A stretch of DNA of 64,000 nucleotides from NCBI RefSeq assembly GCF_963662255.1, contig NC_085047.1, positions 13,136,347 through 13,200,346 on the forward strand. Reading direction: 5' to 3'. The translations under genes were made by a program, and so were the position numbers. The stretch's first letter is position 1. Each line of letters starts with the position of its first letter. Positions 35,943 to 46,300 of this stretch are shown here, piece after piece. This DNA comes from Cinclus cinclus (lineage: Eukaryota > Chordata > Aves > Passeriformes > Cinclidae). The notes under the pieces are model-generated. The model did not search any database. It was not told the DNA's origin and saw only the letters and a list, made by a program, of their open reading frames with translations.

Positions 35943-36520
35943 ATCACAGAATTCCAGAGAATGGTTTGGTTTGGACAGGACCTTAAAGATCATGTCATTC
36001 CAACCCCTCTGCTGTGGGCAGGGACAGCTTCCTCCAGGCCAGGTTGCTCAGAGCCCATCCAACCTGGCCTTGAACACTTCCAGGGATGCAGCAGCCACAG
36101 CTGCTCTGGGCAACCTGTGCCAGAGTTTCACCACTCACACAGTAAAGAATTTTTTCCCTAATATCTCATCTAACCCTACTTTGTCAGTGTGAAGCCATTC
36201 CCCCTTGTCCTGTCACTCCAGACTCATGTAAATAGTCTCTCTCCATCTTTCTTATATGTTCCCTTCAGGCACTGGAAGACTGCAGTTAGCTCACACCCCA
36301 AAGCTTTCTCTTTTCCATGCTGAACAATCCCAATTCTCCCATCCTTTCCCCCACAGCAGAGCTGCTCCATCCCTCTGATCCCCTCGGTGCCTCCTCTGTG
36401 CTGGCTCCAGCAGGTCCCTGTCCTTGCTGTGCTGGGAGCCCAGAGCTGGATGCAGCCCTGCAGGTGGGGTCTCAGCAGAGCGGGGCAGAGGGGCAGAATC
36501 CCCTTCCTCAAGCTGCTTAT
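35943..36520 (-). repeat. CR1 LINE copy, minus strand, well preserved
   Basis: The + strand reads the antisense CR1 3' region: 'atcacagaattccagagaat', 'gaccttaaagatcatgtcat', 'ggccttgaacacttccaggg', 'ctctgggcaacctgtgccag', through to 'cagagcggggcagaggggca'. The minus strand is the sense strand. Its last reading frame resembles the C-terminal end of the CR1 reverse transcriptase ORF, but with stops. The copy is about 575 bp. It shares a perfect 112-bp block with 1-112, so the two are young members of one subfamily. Confidence 0.93.
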
Positions 36521-39074
36521 GAGGCTTAATTGGGATTTTTTTTTTAATGCTTTTTTTTACCTTCTTTTTTGTTGTTCAGAGACTGGAGAAGGATCTGGAA
36601 AGGAGGGAGTCTGTATGGTAGATTGTATTATAGTTATGAAAACTAGCAGAACAGCAGTCTAATGAGAAACTATTAGAAGCTCTTAAATCCTGAAACTGCA
36701 AATAGTGATTTGTATGAGTATGTTCCTTATTGCTTTCCTTTAAATCCTGGGCTATAGATTTTCCTCCAGCTATGCTTTTGCAGTGTTTAATGAAAACGTG
36801 GAAAAAATTAAATGCAAAGAACATGGAAAAGTTGCTTACACTGCTGAAATCCAAGGCCTTGCCATCAGGAAATTTGCTTTTGCTCTGTTTTTTGCTCTGT
36901 TATATATACATGTATGTATATCTATATATGTATGTATTTTCTTTCCCACTGATGGGATGACCCAGAGTAGTCTTGCTTCTTTATTTTTTGCATATATTTT
37001 TGTGTGCTTAGGTGGGATGGAGAAGTATCTGCTAGAGGAGCTCCCTGCCATGATGCAATAAAGGCAGCCTTACTTTCTATCTCTCAATGCAGTAGGAGGC
37101 CCAAATATAGAAGTACAAATCTACTCTCCAAAATCTCCAAGCTTTTTAATTTTATTGTTTCTTTAGTGTAATTAGTTAATAGAGCAACATCACAATGGTT
37201 TATACTATAACATGTTGTAGCTGAGGCAAATGTGAATGAAAATAAGCTCAGGAAATTTTCATTACCTGAGAAAATTTACACAACATAAGGATATTTCCAT
37301 ATCTCCAGAACAAGTATTTAGTTCTAAAAGTTATGGAATCTTTTTGAAGAATTTTTTTATGATTGGACTGTTACAGCTTTTCTTTTGCATCCTGTTAGTC
37401 CTGCAGAGATTAAAAATGTAAGAAATATAGACTGCTCCCTTAAGTTTTCTGCTTGCTGTTTTTATTTTCTTGTGTGACCAATGTATTCATGGGTATGCTG
37501 ATCTTTTAGTTTTGCCCTTTCCAAATTAAAAACTTTGTGATGAACTCAGCAGAAGACTTACATGACATTCACAGAACCATAGTAAATAATTTATTTTTTT
37601 ATTGGATACTTTCTAAGCAAAAAAGTGGAGTTCCATCAAAATACATTATTTCAGTGACAGAAATACAGTCTTTGGATTGACTGTTCCTGAAATGTAATTT
37701 TGTGTATCAAGCAAATGTCAAAAGAAATAAAAGTTACATTCAGTCTAGTCTTAACTTTTGACAGTAGTTTCAGAATAAATCTTTGAGTAGAATTACAAAT
37801 TCTCACTCTACCTAATGCTGAAACAGGAAATTGAAGAAGTATGTTCATTAATAAATCTTTTTTCCACATTGCTGTAGAACATCAAATGTAATTATATGAT
37901 CTTAAAATGTATGCAGCAGGCTTTTCATTTCTCTTTTATTTTCTTCTGTGGGGAGCTGTCTCAAAATGTGGATATAGAACCTATGTAATAAAATGTTACA
38001 TTAACCTTTGTGCATGATCTCAGCAGGCTCAGGTTTGCTGACTTACAGAATATTAAGTATATTTTTATAATTTGTCTAATGCAGAAAAATATTTTTGACA
38101 ACTTGAGACTTCTATGATAATTTATTACAGTTAGAAATGGTAACTATAACAAGCTTTTTTGACTTAATCTAAATCAGTGCACTACTGCATGTCCATGTTA
38201 TGAAATATTTTTAATATTTATAAAAGATGAGTCTCTATAGCTTGAGATTAACTATCTGCATTTTTTTATTGAATTTGAATTTTCATGTTTATAATTAACC
38301 CATTAAAAGAATCATGCAAATGAAAATAACTGCTTTTTTTCTAAATAAAAGTAGAAAATGCAGATGGAGCAAACAGAATTTGCACAATTGACAGTATTAA
38401 AGAAACAGGCCTTGATTAGAAATAAGGACATGCAAAGCAGTTTGCAATGGGATATCCTAATTCCATTTGTATTCTAATTCTTAGCTGCTGTCATCTTCTC
38501 TCTTTTTCCCTTGGTCAGCTATTTGAATCTGTCATTTTTTGTATTTGATATAATACGTGTTTAGCACTTATCTCCATTCATCTGGAAAGTTGATTAGAAA
38601 ATTTTAAATATTGAATAATATTAGATAGTTTTCTGGAAAACATATCTACTGGTGAACTGGATCTCTTATTGGTTGGCCTTACGAGAAGACTTCTTTGCAA
38701 ATATAGGGGATTTTCCTGTTTTAGTTGGATCTTGAGGTTCATACATCTATAGGAACATTTTGCTCCTTACCAAGATGTTTTTTCCTTGGCCATGGGGTGA
38801 AAGGGAGCCATGTCTGGGTCCCCAGGTTCTTTACCCAAGTCTTCAGAGCTTGTAGTCACCTCAGGGTGTCAGTGGCCCCCATGTGAATAAGTATCAGAAA
38901 AGTGGCCTTGGAATTAGATGATCCTCAGCAATCTCTGCCATGTCCAAGATACCTCAGTCTGTATTTTAAAGTATTCTGGGTTTTTTTAATTTCACAAAGA
39001 GATTATGCAATTGATTAAATATTTATTACTGAGATTTAAAAAAATAATATCAACTTTATGAAGTGTCTTTATTT
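36521..39074. other. Intron 1 stretch, mostly unassigned
   Basis: AT-rich intron with a TA/TG microsatellite at 36898-36942 ('tatatatacatgtatgtata' type). A less AT-rich block at 38780-38960 reads like an old dispersed repeat, but I cannot name its family with confidence. No exon recognised. Confidence 0.45.
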
Positions 39075-39612
39075 TGGCTGAGCTAGAGTTATTTTTTTCT
39101 TTGTAGCTGGTACAGTGCTGCATTTTGCATTCAGTGTGAGAATGAGGTTGATGACACACCGATTGTTTTGTTTGTTGCTAAATAGTGCTTACCCTAAGTC
39201 AAGGATTTTCAGTGTCTGATGCTCTGCTAGTGAGGAAGTGCACAAAAAGCTTGGAGGGAGCATGGCCTATTCCCCTAACGTGAACTGTCCAAAGGGATTT
39301 TCCATATCACAGAATGTCATCCTCGCATGTCAAATATGGGAGTTACTTGAGGAGATGCTAGGCATTGGTCAATGGGTAGTCGCTTGTCTTTGTTGGGTTT
39401 TATCCATCTTTCTCCCTTTTATTGCTATCATTATTACTATTATTTATATGATGGTAATTAATTTGTTTCAATTATTGAACTGATTTTATATCAACCCGTA
39501 TCTTTTAATTTTGTTTACCTTGTTCTCCTCCCTATTCCACTGGTGGGATGGAGGGGCAAGTGAGTGAGTGAGTGCAGGGTATGTCATTGTTGACTGGGGT
39601 TAAACCATGACA
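39075..39612 (+). mobile_element. 5' LTR of the ERVL-like provirus
   Basis: It begins TGGCTGAGCTAG and ends GGGGTTAAACCATGACA, so it has TG...CA ends. Internal landmarks are 'gtgcacaaaaagcttggagg', 'ccaaagggattttccatatc' and the pre-terminal 'tgggatggaggggcaagtga'. Length is about 538 bp. The left boundary is uncertain by roughly 10 bp because I found no clear target-site duplication. Just downstream, 'gacccccagcatgggg' (around 39622-39637) looks like a decayed tRNA primer-binding site, which says this is a 5' LTR and not a solo LTR. Confidence 0.75.
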
Positions 39613-41064
39613 GTCCTTTTTGACCCCCAGCATGGGGATCAAAGGCTTGAGATAATGCCAGATCTGACCAGAACATGTTAGAACAAATTTGTTGTAAACA
39701 TTCTTTGTGTGGGTTTAGTAGTTGTTGTCACAATGTTGATTTATTTGCTATCAGAGCTGTGCTTGTTCTCAGGGTTAAGACTTGCTGTGTGTGTTCCCTA
39801 TGATGGTGATTATCCTCCATGGGGCCTCAGCTAAGGGATATCTTTTTATACTTTGTAAGAGAAAAAAAGTGATGTGAAGGGCTTATGATATGATAGCATT
39901 GCTGGGCATAAAGCTATTCTGGTACATGTATTTAGTATACCAGTCACCTCTGTATATCAGGAGTCACCTACTGGGAACTATTAATAATAACACCTTTTGC
40001 TTTTTCTCCTTGGTAAGCCAGTCTGTGGGGGAGATATGTCCCTTTTTGTCCCCAGGCTGATTAAAGTAGGTTTTGAGAATTTTAAAGATTTTTGACTACC
40101 CTTGAAACAAACTTGGTCCTTTTGGTAGGAACTAGCACATTACTGAACATGGTTCAGGTATTTTTTTTTTTTTTTTTTTAGATTAAACAACTAATTAAGA
40201 GCATCAGCCAAAGATCTGCACTGAAACTAGATATTTATGAGTAGCAGGGTCTGTCAGATGGTGTGGGGAAGTACCTAGGACAGTGGATGCTTCCAGTGTT
40301 TTGGAACTTTGCAGCTGAATAAGTCCAGAATTTGGAATAACTAGCAGAATGTTTGGGAAAAGTGAATCTGCCAGTTTCATACTGGCAAATCTCTGTAACA
40401 AGCTGGGCTCTGGCCCAGGCCTGCAGAGTGTTGCTCAGTGCTACTCAGTACCCTCCAAGGGAAGAGAAGGTCTCTGGAGCTGATAACAGGACAACAGCCC
40501 CTGTAGGTATTCCAGCCCCCACGGCAGCCCCTGGAGCAGAGCCACAGAACCAGCCTGTTCTGCTGTCACTGTGTACAGGAGGAAATGCAAAAAAAAAAAA
40601 AAATCATCTTGTTTAGTAATGGAGAACAACGGGGGCAATTCCCTGTCCTTGGGTGAGCTGCAGGATATACAAAAAGATTTCAGCTGTCATCCCAGTGAAC
40701 ATGTTACCACCTGGCTGCTCCAGTGCTTGGATGTTTGGGCTAGCAGTTTGTAATTAGAGGATAGAGAAGACAAACAGCTGGGAATACTTTCTTAAGGAAG
40801 CAGGCATTGACAAAGTAATTGGAGAAGTGACTTAAGTCCTTAACCTCTGGAGATGATCCTATCAATCACGAGGGGAAAGGTTTCTCTCCAAGGAAGATAT
40901 TACATGTTGTCCAGGAAAATGGACTGCACAGAGAAAAGTGTCCAGTAACTAGGGGAATTAGCCTTCTGAAAGATGACTTATTATGGCCTGAAAAACACGC
41001 AGCCACAGATCCAGATGAAGTCCAATCCATGTGATCCATGTGGCAGAAATTCGTATGGCACACC

Positions 41065-41549
41065 CTGATAGCGTAGGGTTAAAATGTTTCTAAAATCATG
41101 GGAATTATATACTATAGATTCAGGGGGTGGAAAGAAAGGTCCCAGGTCTTGTAGGCCTGGGAAAGGGAATGAGGCCCTGGGAAGAAATTAGATCATGTGA
41201 AACTGCACCTGTGTAATCATCATATGATAAATGATATGATTGTTAAATGTAATGACTGTTTGCTAGTTGAATATAGTTATTGTTTAATTGTAATAAGAAT
41301 CATGAGAAAGGATGTTTGGGGGACTTGATGAAAATTACAAGAATTCATGCTTGGATAAGATCATTGTATACAATAGAACAATATGGGTTTGATAATTAAC
41401 ATATAGTTATATAACGAAAAGGGTATAAAAACATGTTCATCTCGAATCCATGTCGGAGTTAGATTTGGGTTTGTACCCCGGCTCCCAGAGTTCTTCAATA
41501 AAAGCACCTGCATGTAACCATCCCGTGATTATGTGTGTCCACATTGTCA
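41065..41549 (+). mobile_element. Solo LTR nested in the provirus gag
   Basis: A complete LTR of about 484 bp, starting TGATAGCG (41066) and ending ATTGTCA (41549). A 6-bp target-site duplication CACACC flanks it at 41059-41064 and 41550-41555. One extra C (41065) lies between the left repeat and TG. It has a TATA box TATAAAA (41424-41430) and a polyadenylation signal AATAAA (41497-41502), 73 bp apart, the normal U3-R-U5 layout. There is no internal retroviral sequence, so it is a solo LTR left by recombination. A 6-bp duplication fits class II (ERVK/alpha-like) integration. It is clearly younger than the provirus it interrupts. Confidence 0.82.
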
Positions 41550-42382
41550 CACACCAACCCAATGGCTACATTAGTCTGGAAAGACAGTGCAGCAGCAACA
41601 GTGGATGAAGCCGTTTACTAGCTTGAGGAATATGAATGTATGACAGTATTTCTTCCTCCCATATCTCAGCTGTAGAGAAGCTGTGATAAACTGTCCTGTG
41701 TGTTCCAGCAATTCAGAGGAAATATGCCCAACTCCCCACCTGTATGGGCTCGTGCCTCAGTGATTGACTGCAGGTGTCCTTTGGCTCAAAAGATGATGCC
41801 ACAGGGTACCCTGTGGTTTTACTTGTGGGACCACTGACAGGATGTGAGGAATTGAGATGGAAAGCCTACCTCAACCCTAGAGGTACAAGTACATGAATTA
41901 CAGGGAAAAACAAATGGGGGTCTTTGTGGAAAGTTCCTGTTCCAGTGGACAGTTTCTCATGCAGTGTAGAAAGATTGATTTTACTTCTGATTCTATGGAG
42001 AGAAGTTTTAATCCACTTTTACAAGTAATACGTGGAGAATCCTGTGATATCAGTATTAGAGGGACCCTGCCTGGTGGAGGAGAGGGGCAGCCAAATTTAC
42101 TGGACTGTGTGGATCCCACAGCCTGGAATGTTGGACCCACAGGAGCATAAGGCTCTTGTCAGTACTGGTGCACTGTGAGCCCTAATGCCATCAAGCTTTA
42201 GAGGAGCATAACCCAGGTCCATTTCTGGAGTGACAGGGATCCCAACATAACTCTGTTGGAGATTAAAATCAGCCTGACCATATGGCTGAAACATCCTGTT
42301 TTGACTGGCCCAGAGACTGTGTATGCTTGGCAGAGACTGCCTCAGGAGAGGGTGCTTCAAAGTCCCAAAAAGGCATAATTAG

Positions 42383-42417
42383 TTTTTCTTTTTCTTTTTT
42401 TTTTTTTTTTTTTTTTT
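42383..42417 (+). repeat. T-rich tract ending in T23
   Basis: 'tttttctttttc' followed by 23 T (42395-42417). It sits exactly where provirus sequence is missing between protease and pol. Confidence 0.9.
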
Positions 42418-42725
42418 AATTGCTGCCTTGGAGATGGAGGAAATTTAGCAGCTGCCTACCTTGCCTGGTCTCTCAGAGGACCCTTCTCTTGTGGGGCTCT
42501 CTTGTGGGGTTGTTGAGGGTTAAGAACAACTTGTGTCAATCATTATCAGAGTGGTGCTCAGGCAGCAATATTGCAGCACCTGAGACTCCCTGATTCCCAC
42601 CCATCGGCTGATTCCTTGACTGGAGTCATCAGCAGTTATTTCATTTTCTATGTGAAAGGCTTGCTGACAGTTAGTATGAAAGATCTGTGCCTGGTTTATC
42701 ACTGACATAGCTTCAGGTACTTCCA

Positions 42726-43123
42726 AAATGTTTACACGTGTAATGTATAAATGTAATAATAAGGAAAAAAATGTGAACCTGACTTTTGAAAATTTGGGAT
42801 TACTTGTTCACATTAGGATTTGTGACTTCTTTAATTTAAATACCAAAAAATCCTGTTTCAAGGGATGTCATTCACAGAAAATTTCCATGTAGCTATTAAA
42901 AAAAAAAAAAAAATAAGAACGTTGAAGAGATTTTGGGCCTTCTCTTACAGAAGTAAAGCTTTCAACCATTAAAAAAAGAGCCCACCCAAGAACAAAAAAG
43001 CAAATAACACCCCCCAAAAAATCCCCTTCTAATGAAAAAAGCTGAAACTAAACAAAAGCTACCCAATACCAATCGGTGGTGATAAAATGCATGTAAAATC
43101 TTAGATTAAAATGGAGAAAGGTA
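42726..43123. other. Short spacer between provirus and CR1
   Basis: AT-rich with A16 at 42898-42913 and an A/C-rich patch at about 42970-43022. Nothing coding seen. Confidence 0.5.
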
Positions 43124-43372
43124 TTATAGAATCAGAGTGGGTAAGGTTGGAAGGGACTGCAGTGGGTCATTTGGTCCCACCTCCCTGCTCAAGCAAGGTC
43201 ATCCCAGAGCACAGGGTTGTATCCAGATGGTTCTGGAACATCTCCAGTGAGCGAGACCCCACACCCTCTCTGGGTGAGCTTCTCCAGTGCTTGGTCACTG
43301 TGCAATAAAAAATTTCTTTCTTATGTTCAGGTAGAACTTCCTGTTAATTGAGTTGCCTCTGGTGTTTTCCCT
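43124..43372 (-). repeat. CR1 LINE 3' fragment, minus strand
   Basis: The + strand begins 'ttatagaatcagagtgggta' and continues 'aggttggaagggactgcagt', 'ctgctcaagcaaggtcatcc', 'atctccagtgagcgagaccc', 'ttcaggtagaacttcctgtt'. These are antisense landmarks of a CR1 subfamily different from the 35.9 kb copy. About 250 bp. Confidence 0.88.
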
Positions 43373-46300
43373 GAAATTAGAGAGAAGTTCAATGAATATA
43401 AATGTGTTTATCTGATTTTTTTTTTTAATATATACAGGCTCGGATTTTAATTGTGATATTTAGACTAGTTTGCTGCAGAATGGTATTATTTTAGTTTGAA
43501 TTATCTCATGACTGGAATTTCCTAAAGGATAGAAAATTCATGTGAGAACTCCCAGGGTAATGAAGATGATAAATTTACTTAATTGAAAATACATTCATAC
43601 TGAAGTGTCTATATATTACAAATAGTATATAACTGATCTTAAATCTATCAAAACATCTTTTCGGAAAGACACATGAACTAGAAGATTCAGTATACCTAAG
43701 CATTTGGTCTATCTTAACAAAGAGATGAGTACAAAATATAATTGCCTTAACTTATTTGGCAGTATTGTATTCCTTTGTCTTTTCTGATCTCTTGAAGGAA
43801 CCAAACCTTATCTTTGCATGTCAAATGATATCACTGGAACTCTTGAAGAAATTTTCTGGTTGGAGATAAACATGAATTTACTTCTTCAGTGCTTAGTGAC
43901 AAGATGAGCATTACCTGGTTTTACGTTTTAATTACAAACACAGAATTTCATAACCTGAAGACCTGTCTAAGCAGTGGTTTTACTGGCCAAGCCAGTTGGA
44001 AAAGTGTAACTAAGATTACTTGAAGTAAGTTACTTGAAGCATGGCAAAGCTAATGCAAAAAATTTTACTCCTGATTAATTTGTGGCAGAGGGAGGCTATA
44101 GAAAGCACGTATTGATTTTACTAAGAACATTCTTTGAATTTTGTAATTATGGTAGCTACTGAATTTGATGGAATACTCATTGGTGAAGGTTTGTGGTCTG
44201 CCAGTTTTGCAGTCTCCCATGCAACCCTAGGAGACTGCAATATTTATTTTTAAGAACAGGCAACTGATTATTTCCTAAAAGGTCTAGTACAGCTCCTCGC
44301 CCTGGGACAACAATAAGGGGAAAATACATGTAATTATGTAAGAACTCCTCATTTCAAAGAAAAAAAATGCAAATGCATGAAGTTCCTGTGCTGTAGGTGG
44401 CCCTGCTATTACATTGATAATGGACAAAATGACCTCCAGAGATCACTTCCAATTGAAACTAGGCTGTGATTTGTAAGGAAAAATGTGCTTAATAATGGTG
44501 GTATAGCCTCTCCCTCGACCCCTAAAAAGTATTAAAATAATGGTAATAGCTAACAAAAAAAAAATCTGCATTTCAAAGGACTCTCTCTTCAGACATTGCT
44601 CACATTTTAATGTTTTTGTCAACTTTCTGTGTTAAAGTTAATATGTTTTGATGACACTGAAGTTCTGCCTAGCAGCTCCTTCTGGTGTCTTGAGGACATG
44701 GTCTTGCATCTCATAACACATCGTTAGAGAGAGTGGAGATGTCAAGGCAGTCCTTGGCTGTTTCATTTGTACTCTGTTGATCACTGAGTCTGGAAGTAGA
44801 TAATGAGTACACAAGCCACCTGCATAGGAAGACAAGATAGTTATTTTCCATTTTCCCTTCAGCTCACTAAGCTTTATTAAAAACAACAGTAGCAATAAAA
44901 AAATAGTTTTCATGAAAGAAAGCATTTGTATCAAATTCCCCGAGCAAATACTGTAGTAGGTGCAAGTTGATTGCACAATCCCGAGTTGAAGGTGATTGAC
45001 CCTCTGTATTCTCAGACTGTGAAAAGATTTGAAACCAGAACAGGTAATTACAGTCAAGTTATGGGCTTTATTTAGGTTGTGTTATAGCACCTTTTGTTCA
45101 TGAAGCTGTATAGTGCAATGCGTGCATTGCCTGAAGTCTTGAAAGTATTCATGCCTTTGGTCTGCACTGCATCCTTGGAGACTAACAAAAGCATAAACCC
45201 CTGATGTAATGCTAAAAAGTGCAGCTGGGAAGCTGTTTAGTATTGGTGGACATAAAGGTGTTAAGAAAAAGATCTCTTGCTTTTGTTCTGTTCTACAGAT
45301 GAAATTGCAAAAGGTGAGAAGGGGAGAAGCAAAAGATTAAGGGCAGCTTTTGATGCATCCGACAATACCAGAGGATGCTCTTAATGGCTCTGTCTTTTCA
45401 TCTTCATAGAAACTGCAGACTTCATAGGTCAGAAATAGAAAAGAAAGAATGGGGGGGTTGGTAGAAGTGAGGCTGATACCCAGCGTTGCTATTCTGCTGT
45501 TCAGTTAGTGCTGACTCCTGTTTGCTTCACTCAGGTCAAGATGTACTGCACAATTCCTGTCCATATAGCAAGACTTTCTGTAGTCAGAAAACCTGGCACA
45601 ACAGGTATATGTTCTGTTCCTGAAGTCTGCAATTTACCTGACTATAAAAGTGTCCGGTAGACATCTAAAATTCATCTTAGTTTATTTACATACAGCAGTA
45701 CTTCTTGTTTAAGATAGACTGCCTTTAAGAGAATTTTATCGCTGTGGTTTTGTTTTGACAGAGAATTTAATATCTAATGGCCAGCACATAGTATATAATA
45801 ATAGGTTAGTTAATTCATTAATCAGAAAATGAATTTAAAAGTATTTGTTCTTTCAACTGTATCTGCTAATATTTTTAGCTTCTTAGGTAGCATAGCACCA
45901 ATATTTGTAGGTACAAGCATATGCATAATAGAAACACATGCACAATATATTTGCATATCCAACATGTCTTAAATTATACAGCTGTTGGCGTCTTAAACAT
46001 ACCCAACAGCAATTCCTGTATGAATACAGTCTTGCACTAAACAATCTTTTTCTATTTCTCTTGCCAGCAGAAATTGTATTAGTTGTACCATTTATTGAAA
46101 TAGGAGACTCAGTATAAGTATACATATTGTGTTGCTGTGCTCTAATGACATATATTTGAAAAATAAAGGCTGTTCTTTATAGAACAAAAAAATAGTTGTG
46201 GAACCGGAGTGCTGGAAAGAGGCTCTCATCATCTCCCTTATTTTCCTCCATTTTGACTTGTTTACAATCAATAAGAACAAGGTAAGCAAACCTTGTGAAT

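Larger units (their letters stand above)
40390..42640 (+). pseudogene. gag-protease-pol remnants of the provirus
   Basis: Recognisable stretches are an early gag segment before the A15 run (40390-40588), a mid-gag segment after it (40617-41058), late gag and the gag-protease junction (41556-42150), the protease region (to about 42380) and the start of the reverse transcriptase region (42440-42640). Frames are broken by in-frame stops (for example the TAA at about 40751-40753 and stops near 42148), and gag is split by the nested LTR. Pol stops before the catalytic reverse transcriptase motifs. I infer long inactivity. Confidence 0.65.
39075..42725 (+). mobile_element. Degraded endogenous retrovirus, 3'-truncated (ERVL-like)
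   Basis: An old avian provirus lying in the same direction as NCAM2. In order: 5' LTR (39075-39612), primer-binding-site-like stretch, gag remnants (about 40390-41058 and 41556-42060), protease remnants (about 42070-42380) and the first part of pol (about 42420-42640, perhaps to 42725). The rest of pol and the 3' LTR are missing. Reading frames are broken by stops, frameshifts, an A15 run (40589-40603) and a T-rich tract (42383-42417) at the protease-pol boundary. A second LTR is inserted in gag. No product can be made. Class assignment is from remembered similarity to common avian proviruses. Confidence 0.75.

Noticed and set aside
44638..45057. 139-codon minus-strand frame with a hydrophobic leucine run
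   Set aside because: The hydrophobic segment comes from a T-rich/A-rich stretch. No domain, no homologous feel, and the length is reachable by chance in 64 kb on two strands.
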